Position numbers and translations under genes: made by a program. Positions 8,708 to 17,432 of a stretch of DNA of 53,671 nt are shown piece by piece. The notes beneath the pieces were generated by a model that was not told the DNA's origin, did no database searches, and saw only the letters and a list, made by a program, of their open reading frames with translations. How positions within the stretch are numbered: position 1 is the first letter of the stretch; every line of letters starts with the position of its first letter. Origin of the DNA: Planctomycetota bacterium (GTDB lineage: Bacteria > Planctomycetota > UBA1135); the NCBI GenBank assembly GCA_030748415.1, contig JASMMA010000003.1:1-53671 (forward strand), written 5' to 3'.

Positions 8708-9949
8708 ATGAGCGAGCCCGCCAAGGTGGTCGTGGTTGGAGGCGGAGCTGCCGGTTTGATGGCCGCTCTTTGGGCGGCGCGTGGGCTTTCCCGCCAAGGG
8801 CCGGGCTCAAATCCGCAAGCCCAAGCGGTATTGCTTGAAGGTGGGTCCCGCTGCGGCGTGAAGATTGCTGCTTCTGGTGGTGGGCGCTGCAACATCCTTC
8901 CCACTGATGCTGACCACACAGACTTCCACACAGCTGGCTCTCTTAATGTGTTGAAGCGGCTTCTGCGGACCTGGCGACTCCAGGACTTGAATTCTTTTTT
9001 TGAACATGACTTGGGCCTCCCACTCAAGGAATGTGATGATGGAAAACAATTTCCCGAGTGCGAAAGCGCTTCCCAAGTACGGGACCAGATTCAAGATTCT
9101 GTTGAGAAAGAAGGCGTTGAGGTTCGCCAAGGCTGGAAGGTTTCTCTGATTGAGAAAACGGAATCTGGTTTTCGAGTCCACTCGGAGGATGGCAACCAGA
9201 TTGATTGCATAAAACTCATTCTTGCCTGCGGTGGTCAGTCCGTTCCCGCTTCAGGCTCAGATGGAAGTGGTTATCGGCTTGCAAAAAAACTTGGTCATTC
9301 CCTTGTTGCACCCTACCCAGCTCTGGTTCCACTTACATCAAAGGATAAAGACTTCGCCGACCTCTCTGGTGTTGCTGTTGAAGTGACTTGGCGGGCAATT
9401 CTGAACAAACGCGTTCAAGAAGAGCGGACACGCGACTTACTCATCACACATCATGGCTTCAGTGGCCCCGCAATCTTGGATGCAAGCCACTGGTTCACAA
9501 GAGACAACGCAACCATTCAAGTCTCATGGGGCGGCGGGCCTGCCGAAGAATGGGAAGCACACCTCAACGCAAAGTCTCGCCGAGAATTACATAAGGCGCT
9601 TTCGGACATTCTTCCGAAACGACTCGCGAATCTCCTCATTGAAAAAGTGGGCTTGCGTGCGGAAATGCGGTGTGGGAACTTATCACGGGGTCAGCGAATC
9701 CGATTGGTAAATACTCTTTGCCACTTTCAACTCCCCATTAACGGCCATGCCGGCTTTGGTGTTGCCGAAGTAACAGGTGGCGGGATTCCATTGGGCGAAG
9801 TGAATCCTTCGACACTTGAAAGCCGAGCCTCCCCAGGACTATTCCTCTGTGGCGAAATGTTGGACTGCACTGGCCGCATGGGCGGCTTTAACTTTCTTTG
9901 GGCCTGGATTACCGGTCGATTGGCCGGAGAATCCGCCGCCAAAAGTTAA
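8708..9949 (+). CDS. YhiN/HI0933-family FAD-dependent oxidoreductase
   Basis: 413 residues from ATG 8708 (a GTG at 8702 would add two residues). The N-terminal Rossmann dinucleotide motif VVVGGGAAGLMAA binds FAD. The family signature CGVKIAASGGGRCNI follows at about 45-60, then CGGQSVPASGSDGSGY, THHGFSGPAIL, and the C-terminal GEMLDCTGRMGGFN with FLWAWITGRLAG, all typical of the HI0933 (Pfam PF03486) group. The reaction of this family is not well defined. It ends with a 4-bp convergent overlap with the lipoprotein-like gene on the other strand (stops share 9946-9949), with no room for a terminator between them. Confidence 0.93.
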   Translation: MSEPAKVVVVGGGAAGLMAALWAARGLSRQGPGSNPQAQAVLLEGGSRCGVKIAASGGGRCNILPTDADHTDFHTAGSLNVLKRLLRTWRLQDLNSFFEHDLGLPLKECDDGKQFPECESASQVRDQIQDSVEKEGVEVRQGWKVSLIEKTESGFRVHSEDGNQIDCIKLILACGGQSVPASGSDGSGYRLAKKLGHSLVAPYPALVPLTSKDKDFADLSGVAVEVTWRAILNKRVQEERTRDLLITHHGFSGPAILDASHWFTRDNATIQVSWGGGPAEEWEAHLNAKSRRELHKALSDILPKRLANLLIEKVGLRAEMRCGNLSRGQRIRLVNTLCHFQLPINGHAGFGVAEVTGGGIPLGEVNPSTLESRASPGLFLCGEMLDCTGRMGGFNFLWAWITGRLAGESAAKS

Positions 9950-11601
9950 AATTCTTCGTTGCTCTGAAGGCCACCCATTGTGCTTAATCCACCTAGGCCA
10001 TTTACGAAAACCCCAAGTGGGGATTGGTATTTCGTCAAAAGCCCATCCTGCCGGCGAACCCCCAAGCCAACAGTCGTTGGGAAGAGATTGGATACTTCGT
10101 CAAAGGTGGGTAAGTCGTTTAAGTTAACAGGTAATTCTTCGGGGTCTTCACCCCAAGCTTCCATATCTAGCTTTCGAAGTGCTTCAAGACCATTCGCGAA
10201 TATTTCTGGACCCACAAAAACGATTTCGAATGGGATTCCATCTGTTGCAAGGGCTTCAAATCGAGCACGGACTTCGTCAAAGCCTGCCTGTTCACCAAGA
10301 GATCCTTCTGCTTCCTCAGCTTGGGTGCGAGTAAAGACCAGGCGGCCTGGAGAAAGCTCAACCCCGAGGTGCTGAATGCTGTTCGGGAGGGTAATGCCAT
10401 AGGCCAATAGCTCACGCACCTCATCTGGGATTTTATTCCATCCCTCTCGGAATGCTTTTTCGTCTTTAAGGTCAATCCAAATATCTCCCACAGTATTGCT
10501 CCACAAATCTTCCGCCCGGAGTATCTGTCCGAACATTGGGCCTGCTTGTTTGGCAAGTTCATGAGCGAGCTCGAGCCCATTCCAGACTTCCTCAGTATTG
10601 AATCTGTTTTCAGATAGTTCATTAATCGTTGCATATAAATCTTTCATCATTTGAACCAACGCTCCAAAATCAAAAAGTCGAATCTGAGTGTTCAAAGTGT
10701 CGTCAGGAAGAGTTTCCAAATATCCAATCAAGTCTTGTTCGCTCAACATTTTCTGAGGAATCAAATCTTCCCAAAGGTCCGTCCCGAGAAGGTAAAACTT
10801 TTCGTCAACCCAAGAGCCATCAAGAGACATGGAATAACAGAAGCCATCCAGATTATGAAGGCCTAAGTCCTTTGCAATTTGCGCAATTTCTTCGGGTGGC
10901 TCTTCATTTGTCATTTTTGCGAGAGTTTCCAAAGACCAACTCTCGCCAGGGAACCACATTGCGAATAGGGTGTCATCTCCGCCAACAACTTCTCGCATCT
11001 TTTGATAACTCGGCAGAGACTTAAAACCAGAAGTGGTTCCACTTAAGCGATTAACCATCTGAGAAAAATCAGAGGCAAGCTCATCGACTCCAACTTCTGA
11101 ATCACCCACGCCGCGAATTACACCCAATAAGTTGTTATTCTCTAAAACAAAGACACCAAAGCCAGGTAGAAGAAAAGCCGTATGTCCGGCAATCTCTTGG
11201 GTTGTCGCCCCAGATAGCAAATCAAGAACAACGGCACGACTATCTTCAGTCGCGAATTGAACCCCTAAATAAATTCTTTGGTCAAAGGCAATGTCAGGGG
11301 GAATTCCAATCCATGCCCGCGCATCCGATAAATGGTCAACGAGCATTCCCCCGAATCCGCCGAGTTCCTTTTTGTCCAGAGTTACTAACTCTTGATAAAG
11401 GGGGTGGTAAAACTTTTGCCACGATGGAAGTGACAAAAACTCGTTTGCATATGTGGCTTCCCCCAATCTCTCCCAAGGTTCGCCGCTGATTTCAGCAACA
11501 ACGAGAGTGTCTTCGGGAAAGAAATCAAGTGGATGAACATAAGAATCATCCTCCTCGCATGATGCGCTGAAAAGGAGAAAAAGGAAGGCTAATTTTTTCA
11601 T
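9946..11601 (-). CDS. Predicted lipoprotein of unknown function (DUF3352-like character)
   Basis: 551 residues. It begins MKKLAFLFLLFSASCEEDD: a short basic and hydrophobic leader followed by Cys15 in a weak lipobox, then acidic residues, suggesting a lipid-anchored envelope protein. The body is acidic, starts FFPEDTLVVAEISG, and has repeated segments that read like the DUF3352-type proteins common in large environmental genomes (ADTLVV, FLLPGFGVFVLENNN, GDDTLFAMWFPG). I see no catalytic motif and do not assign a function. It is the downstream partner of the esterase: its ATG overlaps the esterase TGA as ATGA at 11598-11601, so the two are translationally coupled. Confidence 0.7.
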   Translation of the reverse strand: MKKLAFLFLLFSASCEEDDSYVHPLDFFPEDTLVVAEISGEPWERLGEATYANEFLSLPSWQKFYHPLYQELVTLDKKELGGFGGMLVDHLSDARAWIGIPPDIAFDQRIYLGVQFATEDSRAVVLDLLSGATTQEIAGHTAFLLPGFGVFVLENNNLLGVIRGVGDSEVGVDELASDFSQMVNRLSGTTSGFKSLPSYQKMREVVGGDDTLFAMWFPGESWSLETLAKMTNEEPPEEIAQIAKDLGLHNLDGFCYSMSLDGSWVDEKFYLLGTDLWEDLIPQKMLSEQDLIGYLETLPDDTLNTQIRLFDFGALVQMMKDLYATINELSENRFNTEEVWNGLELAHELAKQAGPMFGQILRAEDLWSNTVGDIWIDLKDEKAFREGWNKIPDEVRELLAYGITLPNSIQHLGVELSPGRLVFTRTQAEEAEGSLGEQAGFDEVRARFEALATDGIPFEIVFVGPEIFANGLEALRKLDMEAWGEDPEELPVNLNDLPTFDEVSNLFPTTVGLGVRRQDGLLTKYQSPLGVFVNGLGGLSTMGGLQSNEEF

Positions 11602-12620
11602 GATTCTAGTGCTGCAAGTAGAAGTGGGAGGCTTGTTTCGTATCGATGGTCTGTATTGAAATGCCCGCCATCAAAAAATTCAACTTGGTGGGGAATCTTC
11701 ATTTTTTCCATCCGTGGCACTAGCCGACGAAGCCCCCACTGAAGTGCAAACTCATCCTGTTCGCCAGCGTCCATGAAAAGTAAGTTAAGTGCGCGCAAAG
11801 CGGCGGCATTGGATTCTTCAAGGACCAAATTCAATGGGTCGTGCACAATCCACCGCTCCCATATTTCATCGCGGGGCTCACCGGTTTCAGTGTCCACCGG
11901 CAAATCAAATCCAAAACTCGATTCGGGATTTGGGGAGTAGCAAGAGGCCATCGCCATGGCGTCAAGGGCCGCATGCTCAGGTGTTCCCATGGAAAGTTCG
12001 CCCGATTCCATCTTCGCCAAGAAAGAGGCTGGGCCGCCATGGCTACGCCAAACATTGAGGGCTTCGGGAAATTCGCGGCGATATCCAGATTCAAATCCCA
12101 TGTCGGCCGCATGGCATGCGCACGCAGAAAAGAAAGCCGGGTTGCGCATACACAAAGTAAGGGCGCCGTATCCACCGCTGGATTTTCCAGCAATGACCCG
12201 ATTGCCATCGCCCCCACAGCCGAGTTCTTTTTCTACGGCTGGCACCAATTCTCGCAGAGCGTAGTCTTCGTAGCGGCCAGTTCCTTTGGAATTGCGGTAC
12301 TGGCTCCCGCCCAAGCGGGTTTCGCACGAGGGCCAAAGATAAACCGCTGGCGGAATGGACCCGGACTGAGTTGCGCGGGCAATTCTTTCGGGGAGCGTGT
12401 CCCCCCAGAGGGAGGTTTTGCTCATCACCTTGCGGCCGAATCCAGTGAAGCCGACCAACATGACCACCAAGGGTAGGCCCTCAGCACCTGAGTTTGGGGC
12501 CAACACAGGATTGTCCCGTTCAACCGGGTCACCTAGGGGATTCCCCTCCAAAAAAGTGGACTTGATGCCAAAGTTCCGGAAAGTGGCGCCGTGAAATGTG
12601 CTCTCGAAGACCAAACTCAT
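11598..12620 (-). CDS. Alpha/beta-hydrolase, putative esterase (esterase D / PF00756 type)
   Basis: 340 residues, no signal peptide, so probably cytoplasmic. The nucleophile elbow is GKSSGG at 145-150 (Ser147 in GxSxG) in the context NRVIAGKSSGGYGAL, typical of the putative-esterase/S-formylglutathione hydrolase-like group. PLVVMLVGFTGFG supplies an oxyanion-type region, and a C-terminal His in FFDGGHFNTDHRY fits the catalytic triad. The substrate is unknown. It is the first gene of a two-gene unit with the lipoprotein-like gene (ATGA overlap) and is divergent from mltA across 57 bp (12621-12677), which must hold both promoters. Confidence 0.85.
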   Translation of the reverse strand: MSLVFESTFHGATFRNFGIKSTFLEGNPLGDPVERDNPVLAPNSGAEGLPLVVMLVGFTGFGRKVMSKTSLWGDTLPERIARATQSGSIPPAVYLWPSCETRLGGSQYRNSKGTGRYEDYALRELVPAVEKELGCGGDGNRVIAGKSSGGYGALTLCMRNPAFFSACACHAADMGFESGYRREFPEALNVWRSHGGPASFLAKMESGELSMGTPEHAALDAMAMASCYSPNPESSFGFDLPVDTETGEPRDEIWERWIVHDPLNLVLEESNAAALRALNLLFMDAGEQDEFALQWGLRRLVPRMEKMKIPHQVEFFDGGHFNTDHRYETSLPLLLAALES

Positions 12621-12677
12621 GCCCCAAGCATAGCCTCACGCTTGAAGGCGAAGCCCCTTCCTCGATAGCCTGATGGC

Positions 12678-13862
12678 ATGCGGTTCCTCCGCCCGACACT
12701 CTGTACTCTTGCCATCCTTGGTGCTTGCCAGACTCCAGCCCCTTCCACCCCTGTCACGCTTGACGATTTTTCGCTAGAGCTTGCCCCTGGTGAGTCGGGA
12801 CTTGCCCGCGTTCCTTTAACTGAAACCCCTGACTTTTCAGCAGGCTGGTTTCAGCGGGATCGTCTCCAGGATTCCATTCGCCAATCGCTCTCTTTTCTGG
12901 CGAGCCCTTCTTCAAAGGACTTCTTCCCGTTTGGGCCCGTTACTCACCCGCAAATGGTTGCCTCGCTTGAACGGTTTTCAGAACTCTTAGAATCTTCTGA
13001 AAATTCTGAGGATTTTGGGAAGTCTATTTCAAACGAGTTTGATGTTTGGATGGCACGAGGTCGAGAAAACTCCGGCGAAGTTTTATTCACCGGTTACTGC
13101 AGACCAATCTTTAAGGGATCTCGGAAGGCAACCAGCCAGTTCCGCTTTCCGCTCTATAGACTTCCTGATGATTTAATCAAAGGGAAGGACGGCTCCATTC
13201 AAGGGCGGCGAACAAAGTCCGGAAAGTTGGTCCCATATTTTTCTCGCAGTGAGCTCAACAATAATAATCACTTGAAGGGTCTTGAATTTGTTTGGTTAGA
13301 TGACGCTTACGACGCATACATCGCACATGTGCAGGGCTCTGCCCTTATCCAACTTCCCGACGGTGAATTCATTGAAGCGGGTTACGCCGGCAAAAACGGG
13401 CTCGAGTATCAATCGGTTGGCCAAGCATTAATTGCCGAAGGCTCTCTAAAAAAATCGCAACTTTCTCTTTCGGGCCTTCGCAAGTACTTCCGCGACAATC
13501 CTTCGGAAGTTGACCGCGCACTTTCCATCAACCCTTCCTTTGTTTTCTTCCAGCCAAGCGAAGGGGGGCCGTTGGGCTGCCTTGGGCGCAAAGTCACGCC
13601 CATGCGTTCCCTTGCAACCGACAAAGATGTCTTCCCACGCGCAAGTTTAGTTTTCTGCGAAGTCCGACTTCCTGACTTTGATTCGAATGGTGAACTCATA
13701 CAACGGCCTCAACGGTTCTTTGCCCTAGACCAAGACCGTGGCGGCGCAATCCGCTCGGCGGGCCGTTGCGATGTATTCATGGGTACTGGCCCTGAAGCTA
13801 TGAAACGCTCTGGCCACACCATGGCCATCGGCCGCATGTACTACCTTTTCTTGCGCTCGTAG
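12678..13862 (+). CDS. mltA: Membrane-bound lytic murein transglycosylase A
   Basis: 394 residues. Cleaves the MurNAc-GlcNAc bond of peptidoglycan with anhydro-sugar formation. A lipoprotein leader is clear (TLAILGACQTP, lipobox Cys17), placing it in the envelope. MltA signatures are VLFTGYCRPIFKGS, a YFSRSEL segment with LEFVWLDDAYDAYIAHVQGSA, and the C-terminal 3D-type domain FALDQDRGGAIRSAGR followed by CDVFMGTG. D351 and D365 lie in this conserved region, one of them presumably the catalytic Asp by comparison with E. coli MltA. The presence of MltA argues that the organism makes peptidoglycan. Its stop codon lies inside a long perfect palindrome shared with the convergent peptidase gene. 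Confidence 0.93.
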   Translation: MRFLRPTLCTLAILGACQTPAPSTPVTLDDFSLELAPGESGLARVPLTETPDFSAGWFQRDRLQDSIRQSLSFLASPSSKDFFPFGPVTHPQMVASLERFSELLESSENSEDFGKSISNEFDVWMARGRENSGEVLFTGYCRPIFKGSRKATSQFRFPLYRLPDDLIKGKDGSIQGRRTKSGKLVPYFSRSELNNNNHLKGLEFVWLDDAYDAYIAHVQGSALIQLPDGEFIEAGYAGKNGLEYQSVGQALIAEGSLKKSQLSLSGLRKYFRDNPSEVDRALSINPSFVFFQPSEGGPLGCLGRKVTPMRSLATDKDVFPRASLVFCEVRLPDFDSNGELIQRPQRFFALDQDRGGAIRSAGRCDVFMGTGPEAMKRSGHTMAIGRMYYLFLRS

Positions 13863-13920
13863 TTAAATCGTTGCATTTTGCAACGATTACTTACGCGTTG
13901 CAAAATGCAACGATTTAACT
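13861..13920. repeat. Nested perfect inverted repeat at a convergent gene junction
   Basis: Two 25-bp arms, 13861-13885 and 13896-13920, are exact reverse complements around a 10-bp loop. Each arm itself holds a small palindrome (CGTTGCA, 3-bp loop, TGCAACG). It lies between mltA (+) and the M42-like peptidase (-), overlaps the mltA stop and encodes the last residues of the peptidase (LHFATRK). It could act as a two-way terminator or be a REP-like mobile palindrome. A close relative lies at 48610-48646. Confidence 0.9.
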
Positions 13921-15083
13921 CCGAGCATCTTGGAACGGTTTTTTCGCAGTTTTTCTAGGAGGACGGCTGGGCCAGGGGGAATTGCTCCTTTCTTGCGGCC
14001 GAGGCAGAGGGTTGCAAGCCAAAGCACTAAGTTCTCCTGATCGCAACGATTGACTTCCTCGTGAGCGGGACCCCCTTTGCGGTTGTCTGGAACATTGTGG
14101 TAGTTAGTTAAGGCCAAGGCCATTCCAGCAGAAGAATATCCAGCGGAACAGAAAGCCGTTGCTTCGCAGGCGCCGCCATCCATTAACTTCCTTTGCCACA
14201 AAAACCCGGGGACCCTTTGTTGAAGTTCCTCGGCTGCATTTTCAAGTCGTTGCAATAACTTTGGATCATAAATGGACAATCGGTCACCAACTCGAGCGAT
14301 GGGGCCATCTCCAGGTTGTGCGTTTGGGAGCTTAGGAGAACATTCCAAAACCACAACGGGCACATCTTTAGGGAAGGTCTCCAAGTGAATCCCTTGAAGG
14401 CAACCTACAAAGCCATTTTCTTCGCATCGTGTGAAATATGCGAGGGCTGACCTTTCCATCCCAGAACGCCAAGCTAAATCCAATCCCGCCAAAATGCTGG
14501 CAACACCTGCTAGGTCGTCGCAGACCACATTTCGGATTTTTTTCTTGGTCAGCCGCAAGGGTAAATCCCATTCACCAATCCAAGATTTCTTTGGAGCGGC
14601 ACCGCGCTTGGAAGTGATTCGAAGGGTCAAACCAAGAGCACCACTCTTCATATTTTTTTTACCGACGGACTCAACAACTGCCTTAGCAGATTGGCTGCCG
14701 TCCGGGGACCAAAGCCGGACCTTCCCGCCAGGCATGCGCTCTCCTGGGTGACCCCCATAAAAAGAAGCGCCAAGTCGCCCATCTTTCTTTACGGAGGTGA
14801 CAACCATGGCCGGATGGTCCAAGTGGGCTTCGAATGCAATGCTCGGGCGGCCACCCTTTTTCCCAGGGACCCGAACAAGCAAATTTCCTGCGGAGTCCTC
14901 CTTCACGCGCCAGCCACGCTCTTTGCAGTACGCCCGCACGGCAGCGGCGGGGAGCATTTCGGAGTAGGGAGCCGTTGGGCAGGGCAGGATTTGCCGGATT
15001 GCCGACTCACAAAGGGGGGACAAGATGCGGTCACGCCAATTTTTTCCGCTTGAGCCGCGAGGAAGGTGCCAAGAATTCGCCAT
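13887..15083 (-). CDS. M42-like metallo-aminopeptidase
   Basis: 398 residues from ATG 15083. The frame is open further upstream to 15302, but that part runs antisense through the GTPase gene and lacks family character. Co-catalytic metal motifs of the M42/M28-like fold are visible: FEAHLDHP (H87, D89), NVVCDDLAGV (D189/D190), TRCEENGFVG (E221/E222), VVVLECSP (E247) and a late His in LTNYHNVPDN. The inferred role is trimming peptides in the cytoplasm; substrate preference is unknown. No signal peptide. The ATG is the reverse complement of bases inside the CATG tetranucleotide that also holds the GTPase start, so one of the two starts may be further in. The C-terminal seven residues are encoded by a palindromic repeat. 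Confidence 0.85.
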   Translation of the reverse strand: MANSWHLPRGSSGKNWRDRILSPLCESAIRQILPCPTAPYSEMLPAAAVRAYCKERGWRVKEDSAGNLLVRVPGKKGGRPSIAFEAHLDHPAMVVTSVKKDGRLGASFYGGHPGERMPGGKVRLWSPDGSQSAKAVVESVGKKNMKSGALGLTLRITSKRGAAPKKSWIGEWDLPLRLTKKKIRNVVCDDLAGVASILAGLDLAWRSGMERSALAYFTRCEENGFVGCLQGIHLETFPKDVPVVVLECSPKLPNAQPGDGPIARVGDRLSIYDPKLLQRLENAAEELQQRVPGFLWQRKLMDGGACEATAFCSAGYSSAGMALALTNYHNVPDNRKGGPAHEEVNRCDQENLVLWLATLCLGRKKGAIPPGPAVLLEKLRKNRSKMLGVKSLHFATRK

Positions 15084-16959
15084 GACGCGTAATCTTATGG
15101 TGATGGCCCTCTCCCTGCACCGCCTCTTCCGCAAACTCGACCAAAAACTCGAGTCCTTGCGGAGTGGCGTGGATTCGCAGGAGGCCACCCATGCCCGAGA
15201 TTTACTCCAGCGAGACTTGCTTCCACGCACAGCTGGCGAGGACCCATATCTAGTTGTTGGAATCGTTGGTCCCAGCAATGCTGGCAAATCGGCATTATTC
15301 AATTATCTATCGGGTGACACCCTCAGCCCTTCTCATCCCGAAGGTGGGCTCACTCGTCGTCTATTTGGCATAACCAGTCACCAACTTTTTGAGCGCCTTT
15401 GCGCCGAGCCAACTCTGCAGCGATTTCCCATCACTCCAGCTGAGGGCAATGAGACAACCATTGGCGCAGACATTGCTGAAACAAGTAGCAACCCCAGCGA
15501 CCTTCTTGCGCTTTCTCGGCCAAACTTTTCCGATGGGTTATTGCTCATTGACACGCCCGACTTTGATTCGGTAATCCTTGAAAACCGTTTCGCAAGCGAA
15601 TCTCTGCTCACCGTTGCAGACCTTGTGATTGTTGTGGTCACTCGCCACTCCTACCAAAACCGCGAGGTTGTTCACTTCCTTCAACAATGGTTAGATAACG
15701 GGCGTCCTTGGATTTTGTTTTATAACGAAGGTGACTCTCTCGAGAGTGACTTTCAAAACGCAACCAAACTCGTTCAAGACCTGGGCTCTTATCCAGTTGC
15801 CGCCTACCGCGCAAGTCACTCCCCTAATCGACCATTTGAACCTTCGCCCTCACTCATGGGCAATGAGTGGCTTACTGAACAAAGCGAAATTCCCTGGCCA
15901 AACGAATCACTTCGCAAAAGCCTTGAGAGTATTTCAAACCGGAATCAACTCAAATCGCGCGCACTCCAGGCCTCTTCCTCGGTTCTACGAGATGACCTTG
16001 AGGCTTTAGCTGCTGACCTCGCCTCAAAGTCGGCCTTCGCCGGCGAAGTCCTAGAGTTGGCGCGAGTCCACACCCAGAACGCAGGCCAAGTCGTGGCCAA
16101 TGCTGCGCTTCCCTTAGCCCCATTTGTGGAAGCCTGCATTGAGATTGCCGACTCGAAACTTCCAAAATACCTAGTAGGAATTCGAGCCCTTTTTGCAAAA
16201 GTTCGTCTTGCCACCATGAGGACACGGATTGCCCTCCCTCGGTTTTTGGGCGGGAATTGGCGGGCTCCGCTTCAAGAGAATCCAAACCAGTCGGTTCATA
16301 CTTCCCTACAGAGAATCTGGCCTGAACTTTGGGACAAACTCATGCTCGACTTGGGTCGAGGGTCTTCTCACCCTATCCGCGAATCCGCCTCTGTTTTTAT
16401 TGCTGAGCAACTAGACTTCGACCTCACGAAAAAGCGACGGGAGATTGCTTTAGAAGAAGCCGGCTCTTCCCTTTCTCTCGATGCAAAAGTGATTTCTGAG
16501 TTCCGCAACCGTTGCCTTGAGGTTCTAGAGAGTTCTCTTAGTAATCCTGCAGTCCAAAAATTAGTCGTGGGTCTCAATTTGGTCGGCAACCGGGAGGGCT
16601 TTGACAACCTCAGTTTTCTCACCACAAACAGAACTGAACCTATTTCAGCGCCAAATCCTCAGCGATGCGATTCTCTCCAAACCCAGCTCATCCGAAAAAT
16701 CCTCGCTCAGCCCATTATGGAACAAATCCAAGATGAGTGGAGCAAACTACAATCCAATTGGGCGTTGGGTGTTTTAATTAATTGTGTCCTACCCAAGAGC
16801 GCTCCAAACCTCCGAGAAGTTCAACGCCGCGAATCCGAAACTGCGGCCGAGCTAAGGGCTTTTAGCGCTGAAATCGGAGCTGGGCTGGCAGCTCTTTCCA
16901 ATTCCAACTCCAAGCCTAAAATTCAACCCCAACAACCCCCAATAGAAACCACCACATGA
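15082..16959 (+). CDS. Dynamin-like / 50S-ribosome-binding-type GTPase
   Basis: 625 residues from ATG 15082; alternative starts are ATG 15097 and 15103. The G domain shows the P-loop GPSNAGKS (about 63-70), a switch Thr region SPSHPEGGLTRR, G3 IDTPDFDS (about 156-162) and a G4-like FYNEGD in place of the usual NKxD. The remaining 400 residues are mostly helical with amphipathic stretches, as in bacterial dynamin-like proteins or GTPases acting at membranes. AGGAAGG lies about 15 bp before 15082, slightly far for a ribosome site. The stop overlaps the start of the DUF4870 membrane protein (ATGA), implying a joint role at the cytoplasmic membrane; this is inferred from context only. Confidence 0.85.
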   Translation: MTRNLMVMALSLHRLFRKLDQKLESLRSGVDSQEATHARDLLQRDLLPRTAGEDPYLVVGIVGPSNAGKSALFNYLSGDTLSPSHPEGGLTRRLFGITSHQLFERLCAEPTLQRFPITPAEGNETTIGADIAETSSNPSDLLALSRPNFSDGLLLIDTPDFDSVILENRFASESLLTVADLVIVVVTRHSYQNREVVHFLQQWLDNGRPWILFYNEGDSLESDFQNATKLVQDLGSYPVAAYRASHSPNRPFEPSPSLMGNEWLTEQSEIPWPNESLRKSLESISNRNQLKSRALQASSSVLRDDLEALAADLASKSAFAGEVLELARVHTQNAGQVVANAALPLAPFVEACIEIADSKLPKYLVGIRALFAKVRLATMRTRIALPRFLGGNWRAPLQENPNQSVHTSLQRIWPELWDKLMLDLGRGSSHPIRESASVFIAEQLDFDLTKKRREIALEEAGSSLSLDAKVISEFRNRCLEVLESSLSNPAVQKLVVGLNLVGNREGFDNLSFLTTNRTEPISAPNPQRCDSLQTQLIRKILAQPIMEQIQDEWSKLQSNWALGVLINCVLPKSAPNLREVQRRESETAAELRAFSAEIGAGLAALSNSNSKPKIQPQQPPIETTT

Positions 16960-17426
16960 GCGACTCTCCCAAAAACCCTTATTCCGAAGCGCCTGATCCT
17001 TTCGGCGCTGACGGACCTGATGGAGGCCATGTTTCTCCGGAGCTTCCAAACGACATTCCACCACCACCCAAAATGCCTGACGCAATAAAAAGGACTGAAC
17101 CAGTCAATGAGCCATTGGAAAAAAGCGATGAAGTCCTTTGGGCAACACTTTGCCATTTAAGCGCACTACTTTCCTCCTTTTTTGGCCCCCTCATTATTTG
17201 GCTCGTTGCTCGAGACAAATATCCTTTGGTTGACCGTCAAGGTCGTGAAGCCCTGAACTTTCAAATAACCCTCTGGCTTTACGCTCTCATTCTTGCAGTT
17301 TCCGTAATAGGACTTCCCCTCCTGATTTTCCTACCCTTCTACGGATTCATCATGGTCATCATTGCCGCCATGCGAGTGAACAGCGGAGAAACTTACCGCT
17401 TCCCGCTCACGCTACGCCTTTTGTAG
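16956..17426 (+). CDS. DUF4870 (Tic20-like) small membrane protein
   Basis: 156 residues. The first 60 are Pro/Asp/Glu-rich and likely disordered. The rest matches the DUF4870 pattern: VLWATLCHLSALLSSFFGPL, then LIIWLVARDKYPLVDRQGREALNFQ, then two hydrophobic helices and a terminal RFPLTLRLL. Three to four membrane spans are predicted. Function is unknown for the family. Translation is coupled to the GTPase gene (ATGA overlap at 16956-16959). The stop is only 6 bp from the end of the convergent frameshifted gene. Confidence 0.92.
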   Translation: MSDSPKNPYSEAPDPFGADGPDGGHVSPELPNDIPPPPKMPDAIKRTEPVNEPLEKSDEVLWATLCHLSALLSSFFGPLIIWLVARDKYPLVDRQGREALNFQITLWLYALILAVSVIGLPLLIFLPFYGFIMVIIAAMRVNSGETYRFPLTLRLL

Positions 17427-17432
17427 CGCGCT

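Noticed and set aside
11841..12476. A 211-codon plus-strand frame opposite the esterase gene
   Set aside because: The esterase has its catalytic motifs and an overlap-coupled neighbour; the opposite frame is rich in rare-order residues and looks like a shadow.
15084..15302. N-terminal extension of the M42-like peptidase frame
   Set aside because: It runs antisense through the P-loop region of the GTPase and reads as Arg/Ser-rich sequence without family resemblance, so ATG 15083 was chosen.
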